In this document: positions 6,322 to 9,752 of the stretch, in pieces
How the letters are laid out: each line of letters starts with the position of its first letter
Numbering within the stretch: position 1 is the first letter of the stretch
Source of the DNA: Alcanivorax sp. UBA4485
GTDB lineage: Bacteria; Pseudomonadota; Gammaproteobacteria; Pseudomonadales; Alcanivoracaceae
DNA: 9,752 nucleotides
Assembly (NCBI GenBank): GCA_002389055.1
Contig: DGNT01000121.1
Span: 1 to 9,752, forward strand
Reading direction: 5' to 3'
The notes under the pieces: model-generated
What the model was told of the DNA's origin: nothing
The model's database searches: none
What the model saw: only the letters and a program-made list of their open reading frames with translations
Program-made: the position numbers and the translations under genes

Positions 6322-7479
6322 TCAGCGGTTCCCGCCCAGGGCGCCTTGAATCCGTGCACCGACTTCGTCGGTGCCGCACGCCGAGTGCCCGGCGGCGAGG
6401 TCCGACACCAGCGTCTCATGCAAATGCTGGGCCGCGCTAGAAAAAATCGGCTCTTTTTCGCCCATCCAGTCGAGCATCAACGCCAGGCTGAAAAGGGTGG
6501 CGCGGGGGTCGGCCAGACCCTGGCCGGCGATGTCCGGCGCCGAACCATGGGTGGGCTCGAACAGGGCCGGCTGTGACGGATCCGCCGGGTTCAGGTTGGC
6601 GGACGGCGCCACGCCCAGGCCGCCGGCCAGCACCGCCGCCAGGTCGGTGAGAATGTCGCCGTGCAGGTTACTGGCCACCACCACGTCGAAGCGCCACGGC
6701 GCCTGCACGAATTTCATCGCCGCCGCGTCCACCAGTTCATGGTGGGTGGCCACATCGGGGTAGTCGGCGGCCACTTCCTCGAACACCCGGTCGTACAGGG
6801 TGCCCCAGAACGCCTGGGCATTGCGTTTGGTGATCAGGCATACCTGCGATTCACGCGGCTCGCCGTCGGCGCCGTCGAAGCGGCGCGGGCTGTCCGAGCC
6901 GGCCCGTTCGGCGGCCCGTTGCCGGGCGCGTTCGAACGCGTGGCGTATCAGCCGCTCGGTGGCGGTGTAGGTGAACACCTCCAGCTGCGTGGCGATTTCC
7001 TCGCGGGTACCGGCGCGCAGGCGGCCGCCCTGGCCCACGTACTCGCCTTCGCTGTTTTCGCGGATCACCAGCATATCCAGATCGCGGGCGCGATCATCGG
7101 CCAGGTACTGAACGGTGCCGGGGTAGAAGCGGGCGGGCCTTTCGCAGGCCCACAGGTCCAGACCCTTGCGCAGGGTCAGCAACGGCGCCAGGGAGACGCC
7201 GTCGGGGAGACAGTAACGTTGCGGATCGCTGAGCGGCCCCGGGTCACCCAGGGCGCCCAGCAGCAGCGCCTGGTACTCGCGCAGCCGTGGCAGGGCGTCC
7301 TCCGGCATCATGGCGCCGTGGCGCCGGTGCCAGTCGGTGGCCGGCCAGGGCAGCACATCGTACGCCAGGGGCAGGTCGTGGCCGTGGATCAGCGTCTTGA
7401 GCACCGCCTCGGCCACGGCCATCACCTCCGGGCCGATGCCGTCGCCGGGTAACAGTGCAACGCGCGCGGAAGTCGCCAT
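6322..7479 (-). CDS. Beta-decarboxylating dehydrogenase, tartrate/D-malate dehydrogenase type
   Basis: This is a complete 385-residue member of the isocitrate/isopropylmalate dehydrogenase family, which oxidises a 2-hydroxy acid and decarboxylates it with NAD(P) and a divalent metal. Landmarks: LLPGDGIGPEV (9-19), the substrate-binding arginines R104, R114 (in LRKGLDLWACERPARFYPG) and R140 (in VIRENSEGEY), catalytic Y147 and K218 (in ITKRNAQAFW), and metal ligands D251, D275 and D279 (in SNLHGDILTDLA). GVAPSANLNP and FEPTHGSAPDIAGQGLADP are the nucleotide-side motifs. RHGAMMPEDALPRL and LHGDILTDLAAVLAGGLGVAPSANLNP look more like tartrate/D-malate dehydrogenase (TtuC/DmlA) than LeuB or isocitrate dehydrogenase; no other leucine-pathway gene is near. 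Residues about 190-212 form a polar loop rich in Arg, Asp and Gly that looks like an insertion. The ATG has AGGAG at 5 bases. It lies 27 bases after the gabD stop and 48 bases before the aminotransferase. The substrate is uncertain. Confidence 0.88.
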   Translation of the reverse strand: MATSARVALLPGDGIGPEVMAVAEAVLKTLIHGHDLPLAYDVLPWPATDWHRRHGAMMPEDALPRLREYQALLLGALGDPGPLSDPQRYCLPDGVSLAPLLTLRKGLDLWACERPARFYPGTVQYLADDRARDLDMLVIRENSEGEYVGQGGRLRAGTREEIATQLEVFTYTATERLIRHAFERARQRAAERAGSDSPRRFDGADGEPRESQVCLITKRNAQAFWGTLYDRVFEEVAADYPDVATHHELVDAAAMKFVQAPWRFDVVVASNLHGDILTDLAAVLAGGLGVAPSANLNPADPSQPALFEPTHGSAPDIAGQGLADPRATLFSLALMLDWMGEKEPIFSSAAQHLHETLVSDLAAGHSACGTDEVGARIQGALGGNR

Positions 7480-7506
7480 AACGGCTCCTGTCGGGTGAAG
7501 GGGGTA

Positions 7507-8961
7507 TCAGCCCATGCAGAGGTACTTAACCTCCATGTACTCTTCCATGCCCTGGTGGGAGCCTTCCCGGCCCAGGCCGGATTCCTTGACGCCGCCGAAC
7601 GGCGCCGCCGCGTTGGAAATCAGGCCTTCGTTGATGCCTACCATGCCGGCTTCCAGCGCCTCGGCCACGCGCCATACGCGGTGGATGTTCTCGCTATAGA
7701 AGTAGGAGGCCAGACCGAACGGGGTGTCGTTGGCGATGCGGATGCCTTCCTGCTCGTCCTTGAAGCGGATCACCGCCGCCAGCGGGCCGAAGGTTTCCTC
7801 GTGGCAGAATTCCATATCCGCGGAGGCACCGGTGATCAGCGTGGGCTGAACGAAGTTGCCGCCGCGCTCATGGGCACTGCCGCCGAGCACCACCTTGGCG
7901 CCCTTGGATTTGGCATCCTCGATGTGCTCAAGCACTTTCTTGGCGGCGCCGGCGTTGATCAGCGGCGCCTGGGTCACGCCTTCCTCGAAGCCGTCACCGA
8001 CCTTCAGTTTTTCCATTGCCGCCTTGAGTTTTTCCACGAACGCATCGTGCACGCCGTCCTGCACCAGGAAGCGGTTCACGCACACGCAGGTCTGGCCGGT
8101 GTTGCGGAACTTGCTGGCGATGGCGCCTTCCACGGCCTTGTCCAGATCGGCGTCGTCGAACACCAGGAAGGGCGCGTTGCCGCCCAGTTCCAGGGAGACC
8201 TTCTGGATGTGCTCGGCGCAGTTGGCCATCAGCTGGCTGCCCACCTCGGTGGACCCGGTGAAGCTGACCTTGCGCACCACCGGCGAGCTGGTGATGGTGT
8301 CGGCGATGGCCGCCGCGGAGCCGGTGATGATGTTGATGACACCGGCGGGGATGCCGGCGCGCTGGGCCAACTCGGCCAGCGCGAAAGCGGAATAGGGCGT
8401 GGCGCTGGCGGGCTTGACCACCATGGTGCAGCCCGCCGCCAGGGCGGCGCCGGCCTTGCGGGTGATCATCGACGCCGGGAAGTTCCACGGCGTGATCGCG
8501 GCGGTGACGCCGATGGCCTGCTTGATCACGATAATGTGCTGGCCGGGCTTGGCGCCGGGAATGGTGTCGCCGTAGGCGCGGCGGGCTTCCTCGGCGAACC
8601 ACTTGATAAAGGACGCGGCGTAGGCGATTTCGCCCTTGGATTCCGCCAGCGGCTTGCCCTGTTCCAGGGTCATCAGCGCGCCGAGGTCGTCCTGGTGCTC
8701 CATCATCAGGTTGTACCAGGCGTACAGCAGGTCGGCCCGCTCGCCGGCGGTCTTGGCGCGCCAGGCCGGCAGCGCGTTGTCGGCGGCGGCGATCGCTTGC
8801 AGGGTGTCCGCTTCCTTCATGCGCGGCACGGTGCCGATGATTTCACCGTTGGAGGGATTGTCCACGTCGATGGTGGCGCCGTCCTCGGCGTCGCACCACT
8901 GGCCGTTGATAAAGCACTGCTGGCGGAAAAGGGACGGATCCTTGAGGTTGAACTGGGTCAT
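7507..8961 (-). CDS. gabD: Succinate-semialdehyde dehydrogenase (GabD-type aldehyde dehydrogenase)
   Basis: This encodes 484 residues, matching E. coli GabD (482) in length and motifs. It oxidises succinate (or glutarate) semialdehyde to the dicarboxylate, the last step of GABA or 5-aminovalerate degradation. Landmarks: oxyanion N160 in TPWNFP, K183 and S186 in VVKPASATPYSA (in this family such a Lys/Ser pair fits NADP binding), GSTEVG (236-241), general base E258 in LELGG, nucleophile C292 in GQTCVC, then EETFGPL (388-394) and PFGGVKESGLGREG (454-467). C294, two residues after the nucleophile, matches the redox-switch cysteine pair described for human SSADH. The frame stays open to 9003, but the ATG at 8961 (MTQFNLKDPSLF) has AGGAG 8 bases upstream and gives the normal N-terminus. 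It is the first gene of the six-gene operon. The class III aminotransferase two genes downstream supports the role. Confidence 0.94.
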   Translation of the reverse strand: MTQFNLKDPSLFRQQCFINGQWCDAEDGATIDVDNPSNGEIIGTVPRMKEADTLQAIAAADNALPAWRAKTAGERADLLYAWYNLMMEHQDDLGALMTLEQGKPLAESKGEIAYAASFIKWFAEEARRAYGDTIPGAKPGQHIIVIKQAIGVTAAITPWNFPASMITRKAGAALAAGCTMVVKPASATPYSAFALAELAQRAGIPAGVINIITGSAAAIADTITSSPVVRKVSFTGSTEVGSQLMANCAEHIQKVSLELGGNAPFLVFDDADLDKAVEGAIASKFRNTGQTCVCVNRFLVQDGVHDAFVEKLKAAMEKLKVGDGFEEGVTQAPLINAGAAKKVLEHIEDAKSKGAKVVLGGSAHERGGNFVQPTLITGASADMEFCHEETFGPLAAVIRFKDEQEGIRIANDTPFGLASYFYSENIHRVWRVAEALEAGMVGINEGLISNAAAPFGGVKESGLGREGSHQGMEEYMEVKYLCMG

Positions 8962-8981
8962 CGGGAGCTCTCCTGAAAGCG

Positions 8982-9054
8982 TTCTTAGCGCGAAAGAAAT
9001 CAATGCTTCAACGCTAGCAGAGCTCGGCGCCCAGGCCTATCCCTTATGGATGGG
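8982..9054 (-). promoter_or_regulatory. Candidate operator and promoter region of the six-gene operon
   Basis: A 19-bp near-perfect inverted repeat, CCTATCC (9036-9042), 5-base spacer, GGATGGG (9048-9054), with one mismatched pair, lies about 75 bases upstream of the gabD start. Its size and position fit a binding site for a dimeric regulator, but I cannot name the regulator. Downstream of it on the - strand a weak sigma-70-like pair can be read: TTGAAG (9011-9006) and TAAGAA (8987-8982) with an 18-base spacer. The -10 match is poor (3 of 6), so the promoter part is tentative. Confidence 0.4.
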
Positions 9055-9084
9055 TTTTACGCATGACAGTGAGAGGGAGAAACA

Positions 9085-9106
9085 GCCGCAAGCCTTTGCC
9101 TGCGGC
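9085..9106 (-). terminator. Probable weak terminator of suhB
   Basis: Ten bases after the suhB stop, GCCGCA (9085-9090) and TGCGGC (9101-9106) form a 6-bp GC-rich stem that may extend inward with imperfect pairs. On the - strand it is followed by TGTTTCTC, only a partial T tract. The placement right after suhB supports a terminator, though a weak one, so some read-through into the gabD operon is possible. Confidence 0.5.
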
Positions 9107-9116
9107 CGTGGCGGTG

Positions 9117-9752
9117 TCAGCCGCGCTTGAGGCTGTCGGTCAGGTGGGGTTTGATCTTTTGCAGCAGGCCCTTGAACACCTTGGGGGTGCCGGCCACGAT
9201 GTTGCCGCGCTGCAGGTGGCTGTGGCCGCCGGCCACGTCGCCCACCAGGCCACCGGCCTCGGTGATCAGCAGGGTGCCCGCCGCCATGTCCCACTCCTGC
9301 AGGCCCAGCTCGAAGAAGCCGTCCAGGCGGCCGGCGGCCACCCAGGCCAGGTCCAGCGCCGCCGCGCCGGGGCGGCGCAGGCCGGCGGTGGATTCCGCCA
9401 CCGCCCGGAACATGCCCATGTAGGCGTCCATGTAGGCCATCTGGTCGTTACGGAACGGGAAGCCGGTGCCGATCAGGGCGCCATCCAGGCCGGCCCGGTT
9501 GGTGACGCGCAGGCGGCGGCCGTTGAGGGCCGCGCCGCGGCCCCGGCTGGCGGTGAATTCTTCCTCGCGCAGCGGGTCGTACACCACCGCGTGCTCCACC
9601 TTGCCTTTGACTTTCAAGGCGATGGATACCGCGTACTGCGGCAGGCCGTGGATAAAGTTGGTGGTGCCGTCCAGCGGGTCGATCACCCACAGGTAATCGG
9701 CGCCGGCGCCGGTGCCCGGCTGTTCGCCGCTTTCCTCGGCGAGGATGCCGTG
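9117..9752 (-). CDS. suhB: SuhB, inositol monophosphatase family (5' end cut by the window)
   Basis: The last 211 codons of suhB are present; roughly 55-60 N-terminal residues lie beyond the window. SuhB dephosphorylates inositol-1-phosphate with Mg2+ and in E. coli also takes part in Nus-factor-dependent rRNA transcription and maturation. In the visible part (numbered from the window edge) the metal-binding set is clear: EES at 6-8, IDPLDGTTNF with D25 and D28, and D155 in EWDMAAG. GFPFR, RRPGAAALDLAWVAAGRLDGFFE and GNIVAGTPKV follow the SuhB pattern, and the end DSLKRG closely parallels, from memory, the E. coli end DALKR. The resemblance is to SuhB rather than CysQ or HisN. The gene runs in the same direction as the gabD operon, separated by 155 bases that hold a weak hairpin and a candidate operator. 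Confidence 0.95.
   Translation of the reverse strand, partial: HGILAEESGEQPGTGAGADYLWVIDPLDGTTNFIHGLPQYAVSIALKVKGKVEHAVVYDPLREEEFTASRGRGAALNGRRLRVTNRAGLDGALIGTGFPFRNDQMAYMDAYMGMFRAVAESTAGLRRPGAAALDLAWVAAGRLDGFFELGLQEWDMAAGTLLITEAGGLVGDVAGGHSHLQRGNIVAGTPKVFKGLLQKIKPHLTDSLKRG

Noticed and set aside
7495..8976. A 493-codon open frame on the + strand opposite gabD
   Set aside because: Its product is a low-complexity mix rich in His, Gly, Ala, Gln and Arg, typical of the antisense of a GC-rich gene. The - strand frame has full aldehyde dehydrogenase motifs.
8962..9003. A 14-codon N-terminal extension of GabD
   Set aside because: The extension covers the AGGAG ribosome-binding site of the ATG at 8961 and has no counterpart in the GabD family.
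9020..9025. GAGCTC hexamers here and at 8965-8970 as possible paired operator sites
   Set aside because: A 6-bp palindrome repeated once in GC-rich DNA is expected by chance, and one copy lies between the Shine-Dalgarno and the start codon.
9690..9722. GC-rich near-repeats of GGCGCC/GGTGCC in suhB
   Set aside because: They encode a Gly/Ala/Thr linker-like stretch within the intact SuhB frame. This is simple codon bias, not a separate element.

Overview
The window is a GC-rich stretch of a gammaproteobacterial chromosome. The translated SecD, SecF and SuhB resemble those of pseudomonads and marine relatives (an Alcanivorax-like or other Pseudomonadales/Oceanospirillales genome would fit, but the genus is a guess). 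Coding density is high and every gene is intact except the two cut by the window edges.

Layout. Positions 1-1177 (+ strand) hold the end of secD and all of secF, the proton-driven accessory subunits of the Sec protein-export channel. Positions 1178-1350 are a short convergent intergenic region. It holds a strong bidirectional hairpin terminator bracketed by two arrays of 7-bp repeats in inverted orientation, plus a second small hairpin. Positions 1351-8961 (- strand) are a six-gene cluster with gaps of only 16 to 48 bp and a Shine-Dalgarno before every gene, so very likely one operon. In transcription order it encodes a GabD-type semialdehyde dehydrogenase, a beta-decarboxylating dehydrogenase of the tartrate/D-malate type, a class III (GABA-type) aminotransferase, a D-2-hydroxyacid dehydrogenase, an amidase-signature hydrolase and a class I aminotransferase. 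Positions 8962-9116 hold the presumed operon promoter region, with a 19-bp near-perfect inverted repeat, and a probable terminator for the next gene. Positions 9117-9752 (- strand) are the C-terminal three quarters of suhB.

How the genes may work together. The class III aminotransferase and GabD form a classic two-step route from an omega-amino acid (such as GABA or 5-aminovalerate) through a semialdehyde to a dicarboxylate. The amidase could supply the amino acid from an amide. The class I aminotransferase and the D-2-hydroxyacid dehydrogenase could interconvert an alpha-amino acid, its 2-oxo acid and a D-2-hydroxy acid. The beta-decarboxylating dehydrogenase could oxidise a malate- or tartrate-like 2-hydroxy acid. 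No transporter or regulator lies in the cluster, and the true substrate cannot be read from the sequence. The cluster sits between secDF and suhB, which I recall as close neighbours in Pseudomonas, so it looks like an accessory catabolic cassette inserted into a housekeeping region.

Most distinctive non-coding signals: the paired heptad arrays around the secF-side terminator, and the inverted repeat upstream of the six-gene operon.
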